Of a DNA stretch of 64,000 nucleotides, positions 45,058 through 55,990 are shown one piece after another. Below the pieces are notes generated by a model. It saw only the letters and a program-made list of their open reading frames with translations. It was not told the origin of the DNA and did not search any database. How positions within the stretch are numbered: the first letter of the stretch is position 1; each line of letters opens with the position of its first letter. This stretch comes from Haemaphysalis longicornis. Its lineage: Eukaryota; Arthropoda; Arachnida; Ixodida; Ixodidae. Location: positions 43,574,144 to 43,638,143 of the forward strand of contig CM023457.1 of the NCBI GenBank assembly GCA_013339765.2, read 5' to 3'. The position numbers were made by a program, and so were the translations under genes.

Positions 45058-46594
45058 CGGCTGGAACGTCACGGCCGCGTCATGGCTGTTTACGCGATCC
45101 GCCAGCAGGTGCAGCGTGGTCTGCGGCGGAGCTTTTTTAAATTTTCTGAATGATTGACGAGACGTCTCACGGAGCTACCACTCGTTTCCCAGCTCATTTG
45201 GAGGTACTTACTACATATTAAAAATAAATTTGGCGAGGTAAAAATTTCAGTGCAGTTGGCCTTTAATCAATTGATGTTAACATTTTGATCCTCCCGCTAA
45301 ATTGTGTGTTTTCGGCATGTCAGCAATGAAGTCATAAACGCGCGTATACAAACGAACTTGCACTGCATGATTCGGCAGCAGCGCTGCTTGCCGTCAGTTT
45401 TCCCAGATGGCGCTACTATACTCATGCATGGACCATTCTCTGCCGTTGCTTTGTTTTTGACCGTATTTGCACCTGGCTTGTTTTTGTTACTGTAGGAAGT
45501 AATCGTTTCATGAAACATTGTAATTCCTCGACAAACAGGGTCACGTAAGACAAACATCGCTTAAGATAATCGGCCAGTGCATGTAAGGCAACCTCAAAAG
45601 CGGCGGACTGCTGTGCAGGTAAAACAAGCATCGTGCACGCAGTACCACCAGCAGTGCGCATCGGTACTTCTATGTTTACGTGTGCTTTCGTAACTTCCAC
45701 TGTTTACTCCCCATTCTTACTGTTTTAATAAGACGGCATGTGCCCTATCTTAATAAAGCGCAAAGTAGTAGCTCTTTCAGCAAGCTTATGAGCTACGCTT
45801 AATTTGCGTTTGATTTTTCGGATACCTCCGCCAATCGCAGCTTGTCTGGTAATGACTTCATAGGTTCTGATGGCGGGAAATGAGCTGGTGGGTCGCATAT
45901 ACTGTAGCCTTTTTTGCGGATATAGAGCTTTGTTTGAGCTAAGTGTGTGTTAAACCGGGGGGAGGTGTCAGTATGATTGTCAAAGGCCAATTTTTCGAAT
46001 GAGCCGACTTGTGTTTTGTCTCATGGCTCCTTTAAGCACAGCGTCTCCAGGTCCCCAACCAAGCGTACGGCGGCTATGTTTAGCCATTGCTCGTCCCCTT
46101 CTTAGAGGCAAGTTCCTATTTCAGGAGTACCTGGGCACAAAACACGGGATCAGCTACAGTTGAGCGGCCGTAAAGGTATCCTGCATGCAACCCTAGAAAT
46201 AATGGCAGGGCAGTGTTTCCAGAAGAGAGGCAGTGTTTCAAGAAGAGCTAGCTTCCCTTTTGGCACCGAAAGGCAATGCAACAATTTGCCGGGGACCATG
46301 TGTACACTGACCAGTGCAGTATGTAGGTCGTCGCTACAAGCTACAACCTGACGAACAAGATAGTCCACTAGAATACTGATTAGTTTCTGCTACTAATTAC
46401 ATACTATTTGCAATCACAATTACTCAGAATACTCATTATAATTCCTTTCACTTGTTGCTGACTGTGCTACTTGGCAATTATTTCGCCGTAATTGTTCAGC
46501 GCCATTTTCTTCGATCCAGTCTTGCAATGCGAATCTGTCGAAGACCATTCAAGTCAACTTCGAGGAGGTGCAGCAAAAGGAACCGCTCGCCCAG
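45058..46594. repeat. Tandem segmental duplication, copy 1
   Basis: It runs from CGGCTGGAACGTCACGG to AAGGAACCGCTCGCCCAG and is repeated almost base for base at 46920-48428. The copies are separated by 325 bp of unrelated sequence. Differences are mostly single-base and short indels, which disrupt every long open frame. It contains a TTAA-type element end (TCATGGCTCCTTTAAG) and, at its right edge, a CLCA exon sequence. The right edge coincides with the exon 3' end, beyond which no GT donor follows. Confidence 0.9.
46520..46594 (+). pseudogene. CLCA linker exon, duplicate without donor
   Basis: It has the same acceptor (TTCTTCGATCCAG) and length (75 bp) as the exon at 48354, encoding SCNANLSKTIQVNFEEVQQK then EPLAQ. 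Relative to the other copy it lacks one G and has one extra C, so seven or so residues differ while the frame is restored. The sequence after CAG is CGCGTT, not GT, so it cannot splice normally to a downstream exon. It is either a dead duplicate or an assembly artefact. Which copy has the true residues at positions 4-9 cannot be decided here. Confidence 0.6.
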
Positions 46595-46919
46595 CGCGTT
46601 CAAAATTTCGATCTTTTGAAAACCCTATTTTCGTATAGTCTGCTTAAAAAGAAAGCAACATGCAAAATGCAACAGCTGAAATAAGCCCGTGGACGCCGCA
46701 AACGGCCAGCGAAAACTGGCGATTTTGAAACCGAAACCGAGGAGAGCGCGGCCACTGCAGTGACGTTGTAGCTGTCCAGCGAGCGGCCGGACGGTCCCCA
46801 GCTCGGGAGGATGTCTGTGCGCAAGCTCTATGCGCATGGGGCAGCAATGGGTGAAGCGTGCACAGCAGAGTTCGACCGGTTCTCTGCCTGCATGGCTGGC
46901 CAGAGGAAGAAGCGCCCGT
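46595..46919. other. Spacer between duplicate copies
   Basis: 325 bp, GC-richer than its surroundings, with short open frames on the plus strand that run into copy 2. No family was recognised. Its left edge marks the junction created by the duplication. Confidence 0.5.
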
Positions 46920-48428
46920 CGGCTGGAACGTCACGGGCGCGTCATGGCTGTTTACGCGATCCGCAAGCAGGTGCAACGTGGTCTGCGGCGGAGCTTTTTT
47001 AAATTTTCTGAATGATTGACGAGACGTCTCACGGAGCTACCACTCGTGTCCCAGCTCATTTGGAGGTACTTACTACATATTAAAAATAAATTTGGTCGAG
47101 GTGAAATTTCAGTGCAGTTGGCCTTTAATCAATTTATGTTAACATTTTGATCCTCCCGCCAAATTGTGTGTTTTCGGCATGTCAGCAATGAAGTCATAAA
47201 CGCGCGTATACAAACGAACTTGCACTGCATGATTCGGCAGCAGCGCTGCTTGCCGTCAGTTTTCCCAGATGGCGCTACTATACTCATGCATGGACCATTC
47301 TCTGCCGTTGCTTTGTTTTTTGACCGTATTTGCACCTGGCTTGTTTTTGTTACTGTAGGAAGTAATCGTTTCATGAAACATTGTAATTCCTCGACAAACA
47401 GGGTCACGTAAGACAACATCGCTTAAGATAATCGGCCAGTGCATGTAAGGCAACTCAAAAGCGGCGGACTGCTGTGCAGGTAAAACAAGCATCGTGCACG
47501 CAGTACCACCAGCAGTGCGCATCGGTACTTCAATGTTTACGTGTGCTTTCGTAACTTCCACTGTTATCTCCCCATTCTTACTGTTTTAATAAGAATGTGC
47601 CCTAAATTTAAGCGCAAATAGTAGCTCTTTCAGCAAGCTTATGAGCTACGCTTAATTTGCGTTTGCTTTTTCCGGTCTCCGCCAATCGCAGACCTGGCTG
47701 GTATGACTTCATAGGTTCTGTGGCGGGAAATGAGCTGGTGGGTCGCATATACATTCCTTTTTTCGAAGATATATAGCTTGTTTGAGCGAAGTGTGTGTTA
47801 AAAGTGGTGTCAGTATGATTGTCACAGGCCAATTTTTCGAATGAGCCAGACTTGTGTTTTGTCTTCATGGCTCCTTTAAGCACAGCGTCCAGGTCCCCAA
47901 CCAAGCGTACGGCTGCTATGTTTAGCCATTGCTCGTCCCCTTCTTAGAGGCAAGTTCCTATTTCAGGAGTGCCTTACAATACACGGGATCAGCTACAGTT
48001 GAGGGCCGTAAAGGTATCCTGCCATGGCAACCCTATGAAATAATGGAGGCAGTGTTTCAAGAAGAGCTGGCAGTGTTTCAAGAAGAGCTAGCTTCCCTTG
48101 TTGGCACCGAAAGGCAATGCAACAATCACCATGTGTACACTGACCAGTGCAGTATGTAGGTCGTCGCTACAAGCTACAACCTGACGAACAAGATAGTCCA
48201 CTAGAATACTGATTAGTTTCTACTACTAATTACATACTATTTGCAATCACAATTACTCAGAATACTCATTACAATTTCCTTTCACTTGTTGCTGGTTGTG
48301 CTACTTGGCAATTATTTCGCCGTAATTATTCAGCGCCATTTTCTTCGATCCAGTCTTGCAATGGCGAATCTGTCGAAGACATTCAAGTCAACTTCGAGGA
48401 GGTGCAGCAAAAGGAACCGCTCGCCCAG
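46920..48428. repeat. Tandem segmental duplication, copy 2
   Basis: Near-identical to 45058-46594 but about 28 bp shorter through scattered small deletions. Beyond 48428 it continues into a GT donor, so this copy is in the position of the original exon-intron boundary. Confidence 0.9.
48354..48428 (+). CDS. CLCA-like gene, linker exon before the VWA domain
   Basis: It is 75 bp, phase 0 at both ends, with acceptor TTCTTCGATCCAG and donor CAG-GTATCA. It encodes SCNGESVEDIQVNFEEVQQK then EPLAQ. In CLCA proteins this position holds the short beta-strand linker (pattern F-x-x-V/L-Q) that leads from the Cys-rich region into the VWA MIDAS strand, and the next exon starts LRVVLVLDASSSM as expected. 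Identity rests on order, phase and this weak pattern, since the segment is short. The duplicate at 46520 lacks the donor. Confidence 0.6.
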
Positions 48429-48639
48429 GTATCATGCGACCGACATTCTGCAGTCCCCACTAAAAAAACCTTTGTAATAGAACTCAAAATTTCTGTCGCA
48501 TGAGACATTTCTGTTGTACTAGTTATTGTGCAACACCCTTTAGGCACTACACAAACTTCGGGCCACAGACTGTCCTTAGCCACTAATTCAGCATTCCGTA
48601 ATTCCATTTATCTGCCATGCGACAATCATTTTGTAGTCC

Positions 48640-50600
48640 CTGCAATTTTTATAGGGAAAGAGAAGTTTGACCCTTGCAAAACAATGACGACCGTTCGTTT
48701 TTACAAAATCTCTTGCTTACCCTGTGGGAAAAAACCCCGCTTTTTCCGGCATTAGGAGAGCGTGGAATAGCCGGAAAGAAGGGAATAAAGGAAAACGCCG
48801 CGCTAAACGACGCAACGCGGGGGGTTGCTGGAAGCATCGAATAAAGGGGGAAATTGCCTTTGGGGACAGGGTTAGCCAGGGAAGGGGATGCCGAACGGGA
48901 TAGTAGGGAAAGGTTTTGTGCCGCTGCTTGGCGGGCCGGGAATGCCGCGCCCCGGGTTAAAGGGGGGGATGGTTGTTTTCCAGCCCCCATCGACGCAATG
49001 CTCCGAAATTGGTGTTTGCGGCCCGTGCGGGGGAAAATCCCACTTTTTTACTCGCTACGGAAACAATGCTCCGTCGAGGAGGGTCTTCGTTAATTGCATT
49101 GAAGCGTCGTTGTAATGAACTTTGTTGCATTGGGGCCATTAGCACCCCGGCCTGTTGGAAAAAACCTTCGCTCAAATTTGCAATTAACAACCAATTCAAA
49201 AATCACATATTTTGGGAAACATCAAAGCGTAGCCCAAAAAAAAAAAATGGATACAAAAGAATTTCAAAAATTTCCTTGGGTTTTTTGAGGAATTGAATTG
49301 CATATATTGTACTGTGGACAATGTTTATAAAAGAATCAGGCAACAAGGGTACCCCCTCGGCAAAACGGAGCATAAAAAAAAAAAGAAGATGTGTTTTTTT
49401 AAGACGTGGGGTAATAATTGCAGTGCACATTCTGACATGTATTTCTGGGTGTCTTTGAGAGCCCCATTGTTTTAAACGCGTGCGTTTTTTTTATTTTTTT
49501 TGCGAGCTTTTTTTTTTTAACGCGAAACATTGCCAATCAAGCCGAAATATTAAAATAAGATTTTAAAAAAAGCGAAACCCGTTGCCGCTACCCGTGTGAA
49601 AAAAAAAAAAGGAAACGGGGCAGTGAATTTGCTGCATTACGGGATGTGTTAAAAAATAAATGTAGAAAGAAAAAAAACGCGCGCCCTTTCCCCCTAGCCC
49701 CGGGCCTTTGGAAGAATTGGGGAAGCATCGTCACCACTGAAGGCATGTCGCGGCGCGAAGCACTCGCGGGAGGGAACCCAATACGAAGAATCGGGAAAAG
49801 GGGGGAGGGGGGTCGCGAAAAAAGTTTCGTGATCGGCCGGTTCCCTCCTTACCCTTCCTTTTTCCCTCCTGCTTTTCCCTCTCCCGGTCAAAATTTGCGG
49901 TGGCTCTGGCCAGTGGCTCGTTACATTTCAATCGGCGCTTTTCCTAGTTAAATTAGCTTAACTTTTTTGTAAAAACGTGATCTTATGTCCCCCGGAGGTC
50001 AGCAGCAACATTTGAAGTCGGAACGTGGTAAAAGCAAGATCATGGTCCGGATTTCAAGCTCTCGAAGTGAGGGCTCCTCCAGCGACGACAACCGGGTGCT
50101 TGGGATTTTTTTGAAAGCGACGAATCTCGCAGGCAGCGTGTTTGGGTACGTGCGATGTGTTCGACAAACGACTGAAATTCAAGACCCCTGCTGACTTCGG
50201 CAGGAGTGCGTGCTACTCTTCAGATAGTGCAGCACCACAGAGACGTGCGTTTTTCGCCACAGGATACCCTTCCACCCCTTGCTGTGCAAATCAAGGGAAC
50301 AAGGTTCAAAAAGGCAAGCATTCCAGCAAAAGATTGACTTTCCATTTTAATTTTCTCCGTTCTCTCACGTTTGCCGTATAAAAGAAAATTTTTACTTGTG
50401 TTTTAATGGCCCTAACTTTTAAGGAACGAATTTTCGAACGGTTTTTGTTTATGCCGTTTAATATTTTTTTTTTTATGGGGAGAATAAATTTGCTTTTTTG
50501 AAAGGTTGAGCGCATTGACGGACGCGATGATGGGGCGCGATTTGGCCCTGCTTTCGAAGCACGGCCAAATCAGCTGAAAAGTGCCCAATGAGTCTGGCTA
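48640..50600. other. Low-quality or repeat-like stretch rich in homopolymer runs
   Basis: Runs of 4-10 identical bases of all four kinds are unusually frequent (for example near 48960, 49230, 49370, 49480, 49610, 49800). Open frames shift repeatedly and no family is readable. This looks like poorly polished long-read sequence rather than natural composition, though an AT/GC-run-rich satellite cannot be ruled out. No gene is called. Confidence 0.5.
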
Positions 50601-51410
50601 AATTTTGTAGCGCTACTGAGGTTTCCCTGAAGACTTACTCTGTATTTCTTGTTTTAAAGCTTCGCGGGTTTGCAATTACACGGCTATTAAAGAAAAAAAG
50701 GCCGAGCGCGAGCATTCGGCAACGCTATCGCTGGAGACGGCGTGGTCTCGGGCGTGTTTTCAGCGTCTGCTGGATCCACGCGTTTCCGCGTGCGGCGTGT
50801 TCCAGCGTCCTGCTTCCGTAATTTCCAGAGGCGCACTTTCGCATGACGTGCGGATGAAAGCTGTTTTGTTATAAAAGAAATTATAGTTCTGACCGTTCCA
50901 AGTCAGCATGATCATGGAGCATACAAATAACACGCCATATTTTTTTTATATTTGCCAATGAAATAAAATTATTTGTTGGATGTTAACAGCAAATAAGATG
51001 GCCAGTAAAAGCCTCTCCATGACAAAAAGTGAAGCCATGGAAGTGAACCACGGTAGTGCCCAGGAACAGTGTTGTAAAAAGAGAAAAAAAATGGATAAGC
51101 ACTGCAAACTGCTTTTTTTTTCGAACTGTGATCAGGCATGTGCAATCTGCTTAACATCTACCTTTTGTATTGCATGCATGAATGAGCCACTCGTTGCATT
51201 GCTTAAATGCCTGTTGGTACAGCTTTCTGAAATTCAGTTTGATTCACTGAAAACCATTCAAGCTTGTACAAGAAAGGCAAGAATACCCCCAATGCTTATG
51301 TTTGTCATATTTTTATTTAAATTGTTATGCATATCCTGCATACTTAAGGTACTAAATAGAAAAAAACATCACGGAAGTAAATTTCCTTATGCCAAACAAG
51401 TTGAAATTGC
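50601..51410. other. CLCA intron, no gene seen
   Basis: The 161-codon open frame beginning at 50980 has no recognised domain and ends inside the tandem repeat that follows. Confidence 0.4.
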
Positions 51411-51413
51411 AGA

Positions 51414-51645
51414 CATGACAGGATTTACTACGAAAACAGATATGACAGGATTTACTACAGACTAAGAAACAAGATTTACTACAGACTACAGACAGGATAC
51501 ACAGATACAGGACAGGATTTACTACAGACTACAAGGACAGGATTACGACAGACTACAGGACAGGATTTTCTACGACGACTACAGGCAATTATTTACTACA
51601 AGTACAGGACGGATTTACTTCGACTACAGGATGCCCAATCCCTAA
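51414..51645 (+). repeat. Degenerate tandem repeat, GACAGGATTTACTACAGACTA
   Basis: About nine units of 20-30 bp built on ACAGGATTTACTACAGACTA. Units vary by small indels. It ends 37 bp before the VWA MIDAS exon, where it may have displaced or blurred the normal splice acceptor. Confidence 0.85.
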
Positions 51646-51682
51646 CAGGATATTCTGTCGTATTTTCTGTTGTGTTTTTCGA

Positions 51683-51724
51683 CTGCGCGTTGTTCTCGTC
51701 CTGGATGCTTCGAGTAGCATGCGT
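51683..51724 (+). CDS. CLCA-like gene, VWA MIDAS exon
   Basis: It encodes LRVVLVLDASSSMR. DASSS is the D-x-S-x-S metal-ion-dependent adhesion site of the VWA domain, intact here. In CLCA proteins this domain binds divalent metal and mediates protein contact, for example in regulating TMEM16A-type channels in mammals. The donor is CGT-GTGAGT in phase 0, joining to GAA at 52071. The 5' boundary is unclear: a pyrimidine-rich tract (TTTTCTGTTGTGTTTTTC) leads up to CTG but ends CGA, not CAG. The nearest AG (51648) would give an out-of-phase junction with 48428. A sequence error or an unusual acceptor are both possible. Confidence 0.8.
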
Positions 51725-52070
51725 GTGAGTATCTCGTCATTGGTGTCTGTAATACCTGTAGGCATTGTTTCTATATCAAGCGCTTAAAATTGGGTGTTCT
51801 AGATTTTTCCACGAGCCGAACTGTTAGCGAGGCACACATGTCAAATATTTCTTGCACTGAGGGGCCTCCGCAGCTGTTAGATTCTTCTACTTGTTTTGTG
51901 TCGCCTTGAGAGCGACGTTAAGCAACTGTGCCAAGAGGACACTTCAGTTTCAGGTCGCGTGGCCGCAACTGTACTCTTGCTTGATTATTCATTTGATCAC
52001 TCAGTCGACCATCGACCCACTGACTCACTCTATCACTCCCTCATTCACTCACTCGTCCATTTCGTTACAG

Positions 52071-52298
52071 GAAAAAGACTGGTTAAAAGTCCTAAAAAAG
52101 GGTGCAATGAGCTACGTGCAGCACATGAAAGATAACACCAGGCGACTCGCCATCGTCACCTTCAGTTGGAACGCGACAACTGTGCGCTCACTGATGATGG
52201 TGAATGGCACCACACGGAGGGGATACCTGGAAGACATCGAAAAGATCTCAGTGGCTTCACATACCTGCATTGGCTGTGGCCTCGAGAGGGCGCTTCAG
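52071..52298 (+). CDS. CLCA-like gene, VWA middle exon
   Basis: 76 codons, phase 0 at both ends, acceptor CGTTACAG and donor CAG-GTACGC. It encodes EKDWLKVLKKGAMSYVQHMK, then RRLAIVTFSWNATTV and VASHTCIGCGLERALQ. AIVTF is the second strand of the VWA fold and the threonine of SHTCIG is the expected MIDAS threonine. NAT and NGT sequons suggest N-glycosylation of a secreted protein. It joins in frame to 51724 and 52749. Confidence 0.93.
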
Positions 52299-52439
52299 GT
52301 ACGCAGAAGTAGTGGTGCCTGCTTGTTTCTGTTAATAGAAGTGGAGGAAAAATGAGCAATGAGCGGGAGACATATTTGAACTTCGGCGAATTTTGGCGAT
52401 CGAATCCCTTCGAAATGTTAAAATTAATGTTTACATAAT

Positions 52440-52570
52440 ATTAAATTTTTGTTGTTGTTATGATTGCCAGCACTCAGGTCATCAGCTGTACCTGGCCACG
52501 TAAATAAATGTTATTGATTATATATTTTTTATATTGTTAATATTTTTAATATTAATATTATTGATGGTAC
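52440..52570. repeat. AT-rich low-complexity tract
   Basis: A simple T/A-rich sequence (ATATTTTTTATATTGTTAAT and similar) within the short CLCA intron between 52299 and 52748. Confidence 0.8.
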
Positions 52571-52748
52571 CCCGTAAGGATGCGTGTGTTCTTGGCTCCT
52601 GCCTTTTCTTTACAAAACAAGTTTCCATGTTGTGAGTGCAACAAGTGTGGTGACGCTAAATGTATAACGTTGGCGGAAGAAGACGCGAAGTGCGCGAAGT
52701 GCTTGATAGTCACTAGCGCTGGCTTAACGGCACTTTCTGTCTTTGCAG

Positions 52749-53042
52749 GAACTCACTTCTCCGAAGGAGAGTGCAGAAGGTGGCGTGATCGTGCTCGTAA
52801 CCGATGGAGAGGAGAACAAGGGCCCCATGATCAAAGACACTCTACCGAAGTTGGTTGAAGCGAAAGCCGTGGTCAGCACAGTGGGACTTGTATCGGCGGT
52901 GGACGAAAAGCTCCTGGAGCTGGCAGTATCGACGGGTGGCAAGGCGTTCACCATGCGAGACAGCAGCTGGCCGAGGGATTCATTATTGGAGGAAGTTATT
53001 GAGTCGACTACTTTCACCGAGAATGACAGCTACTGGGAAGTG
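52749..53042 (+). CDS. CLCA-like gene, VWA C-terminal exon
   Basis: 98 codons, phase 0, acceptor TCTTTGCAG and likely donor GTG-GTATGA. It encodes ELTSPKESAEGGVIVLVTDG, EENKGPMIKD, then AKAVVSTVGLVSAVDEKLLE and LAVSTGGKAFTMRD. VTDGEEN carries the third MIDAS aspartate, and the G-G-x-x-F-x-x-x-D end is typical of CLCA VWA domains. Together with the two exons before it, all MIDAS residues are present, so metal binding is plausible. The donor is not perfect, and an in-frame stop follows directly if it is not used. Confidence 0.93.
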
Positions 53043-54184
53043 GTATGAGCTTCAGTGCTAGTAGACGTCACACCGTATAGTAAAAAATCTTTGCTTTAGA
53101 GCACTGGCAACCGCCAAATGCTGTTGAGAACGCCGCTGTTCTTGTATACAAAGCCAAGATATATCATTGCTCGATAAGTGCGTGTTGAAACACAATTGTC
53201 AACTGTTTATCTAAAACTTAATGTAGGGTATGCAGCATCAGCTAAAATTTGTTGCTTCTTTTCTGCGCACTCTGCTAAACACTTCCGCGTGTGGCCTCTC
53301 ACGTAATTGTACATCCCGTTAAGCATATTGGGAGTATTTTTTTCGTGTAGCGCGCTGCGTGTAGGATTTGCTTTTGTGGTAGAGTTTTTAGGGGAACCGA
53401 AAAAAAAAATTGCGCAGATTGCAATAGTTGTGCAAGGCAGGAGAAACAGCAGAGCTGGCTGCCCTCACCCTTCGTCAGAGGCCGGGCTGTGGCCTCGCAT
53501 GAATTTTCGAACTTGCCGCTGAAAGTTCTCCATGACTAGCAGGTCTGGATCATTCTTTCGACAGGCCTTCACATCACTCCCAAAGTTGACGGCATTAGCA
53601 CGTGCTAGAATCCGCGGCAACCGGCTTCGCGATCTCAGCTTCTGTGCTCTCTACTTATGCAGGAACGCACGCGAGCTGGTGAAGAGAACAGCAGGCAAAA
53701 GATAATGCGAGGGACCTAGGTTAGATTCCAGCCACGCAAAGCGTTCCCCCTCCCCCCCTCCGCCCCCCCCCCCCCGAACCCGTTAGGCTTTTTCACGCGG
53801 TGGCTGTCCTTTAATGCTTTTTATTGGGCATAATTTGTGGGGTTGTGTTATTGCTTTTTTATTTTATTTATTTTTAGGCTCCCCAACTCATGCGTTTTAG
53901 AGCTTAAAGATGTGTGCATTGGCCTTCCCGTCTCGTAGTGAGGCGTTCGGGTAAGGTGACAAGGAATGACTTTTGCATGCTATGGGGCCCTAAATTCCTT
54001 GTAGGTTAATTTTTTTCCGCCTCAAAATTAACCTGTTTGGGTGTTACACTTGCGAAGTATCTAACGTGGCCTTATACTTTCTTGCAGGTGTTGTGCACTG
54101 CGTGCCAACACAACCTTTTTTTTCTTTCCAAATGGCTCCACATGTTGTGTTTCCACGCCACCGCTCGCAGTGTACTCCTCGGCT
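53043..54184. other. CLCA intron, no gene seen
   Basis: No family was recognised. A C-run lies near 53745-53776 and T-rich sequence follows. The expected CLCA beta-domain exon was not found here. Confidence 0.4.
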
Positions 54185-54262
54185 ATTTGGCGAGCACAGG
54201 GGTTAGGTGGCCGGTTTTGCAGCTTAGAGGTTCCAAGTTCAATTCCCGGGGCATTCCTAACA
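54185..54262 (+). repeat. tRNA-like SINE head
   Basis: An A-box-like GGGTTAGGTGGCCGG and a B-box-like GGTTCCAAGTTCAATTCCCG lie about 40 bp apart, followed by a T-run. This is the pattern of a tRNA-derived SINE; no cloverleaf closes. Confidence 0.45.
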
Positions 54263-54784
54263 TTTTTTTTTCTCTAGGCGCGCAATCCCAACTTCTGCTC
54301 GTGGAATCCTTTCCTCCACACCACTTTCCCTCACACTTTTTGGCATATAGAATGTTCACCCTCTCCGCATCGTCGGTGATGATAGTTTTCTGGTCATGCT
54401 CCACGGCAGGACTAAAACCTGAAAGAGGTCTGCTGGTGAAATGCTTCAGAAAATTTCTAAGGGCATCCAATCCGAAACAAACTTCTAGACGCACATGCGC
54501 GCTTCGCTGACTGGTACACTACTAAGAAAATCTAAGGCCACTTGAAGGTAGGAGAAGAGTCAGCGAAGTCTTACCGTACAGCGTAAAACTAGGGAGCAGG
54601 AATCACGTTCTGCGCTGGGTGAACAAGCACAGCGATCAGCAGCACGACCACAGATTTGCGAACTCTTTTCCATCTAAGAAATGCAATTGCTGGACGTGAG
54701 ATATTGTGAAAATTTGGGGGATGCTTACGGCATGAACGTAAGGCAACAAATAGTCGCCTAAGCTGCTTGGAATTCTAAAACTAT

Positions 54785-55110
54785 ACTCGGTTACAACTCA
54801 AGAACGGCACCACCTCATGTAGTGTATCACTCCACCAAAGCGCCGGACCCGTGACGTCAGTGCGCGCGTGTTTTGAAAGGGGTTTGCTATGAATGCGTGA
54901 TATCGTCTGCCTTGATCTCACGCAGTTTGCTTGTCGTCACTGGAGTCGTTTATAAGCATATTCAGTCCAAAAAATCACGGGAACGGTTCACGCCATGTTC
55001 AAAATATTCCAAGTAACACCTACTTGCGCCACGCGGAGAAACATCCGGCTACGGTGATAAGGCACAGCAGCAACTTCCGGTGCAGTTCTTAAGGTCTCAC
55101 CGAGTATAAA
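54785..55110 (+). repeat. Dispersed repeat shared with 6836-7030 and 7720-7760
   Basis: CAAGAACGGCACCACCTCAT, GTAGTGTATCACTCC, GCGCCGGACC, GTCAGTGCGCGCG, TTTTGAAA, GATATCGTCTGC, TTTATAAGC. Its tail, GCGCCACGCGGAGAAACATC, matches 7726-7745. At 6836-7760 the head and tail are separated by a SINE, suggesting that the SINE inserted into or was appended to that copy. Confidence 0.55.
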
Positions 55111-55149
55111 TAAAAGTGTGAACTGATTATACCTTATATGCCTCATATT

Positions 55150-55230
55150 TCCTACGCCGGGAGCGCTAACCCGTGGCCGACTTGTCTGGAGGGCTTTACG
55201 TTATTTTGGAAGTCGCAAGTTCGAATCCCT
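55150..55230 (+). repeat. tRNA-like SINE head
   Basis: AGCGCTAACCCGTGGCCGAC and GCAAGTTCGAATCCCTG make an A/B-box-like pair. It directly follows the repeat at 54785. Probably a SINE promoter; the body is not defined. Confidence 0.4.
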
Positions 55231-55989
55231 GAAAGTGCGTATTTTTTGTAAGTTGATTTTTGTTTGTTTTAGGCTGATTTCTATACTGAGTTCACCATTT
55301 TTGTGCCGTAACGTTCACTGCTCCACGAACGAGTTCGCAGAACGCGCGCAGACTGACAATGACACTCTAGCGAGTTCTCGTTGGCGTGCTGTTGTCATAA
55401 GCACTGACAGCTTGCGGGCAGTGGGCACAGGCCAGAATCAGCAGACCCTTGGCCTGGTGCAGACACACATTTTGTGATACAGGCATGAGTGAGGCAAGCT
55501 CCAAATATCGGGGAAAGGGCGCATGGCATTTGAGTGTCTGCAGTGATGCGGAGGGCGTTCATCCACTGCGTTGGCCTCGGCTGTTGATTGCTACGACTCC
55601 AAGCCGTCCTGAGCAGCTTGCATTTTACAGCTGACAACATGGCAGAAGCGCGGTATGACGAATGAGATAACAAGAATTCTTATCCAACGATAAGGTCGGA
55701 TATCAAGCATGTTGTTTTACAGAACCGTAACCGAAACCTATTCGAGTCCAATCACGGTGCACCTCCTTCCGACGTGACGGCCTTCAGTTTGTGCAGCCGC
55801 CGCGTACTGTGCATGGTAGTTTTTCTATTTTCGGGCTTTAGAAAGTAATTACAGACTTATGAACCGAATAAATAATGAAGTGTGTTAATTTGAGGCTGTC
55901 TAGGCAATGCAAGCAAAAACGCGAGTTTGACAAATTCACTTCAGTGTCCCTTGAACATTCCTCGCACCTGAATCTGTACGGCTGGTCGC
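55231..55989. other. CLCA intron, no gene seen
   Basis: No coding family or clear repeat was recognised. TTCAGTGTCCCTTGAAC near 55940 resembles the ends at 62268 and 62464. Confidence 0.4.
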
Positions 55990-55990
55990 T

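Noticed and set aside
45297..45700. Minus-strand open frames conserved in both duplicate copies
   Set aside because: They are conserved only because the DNA is duplicated; single-base indels between copies shift the frame, and no domain is seen.
50980..51465. 161-codon open frame MLTANKMASKSLS...
   Set aside because: No domain, ends in the tandem repeat, and has no exon-like borders; probably chance.
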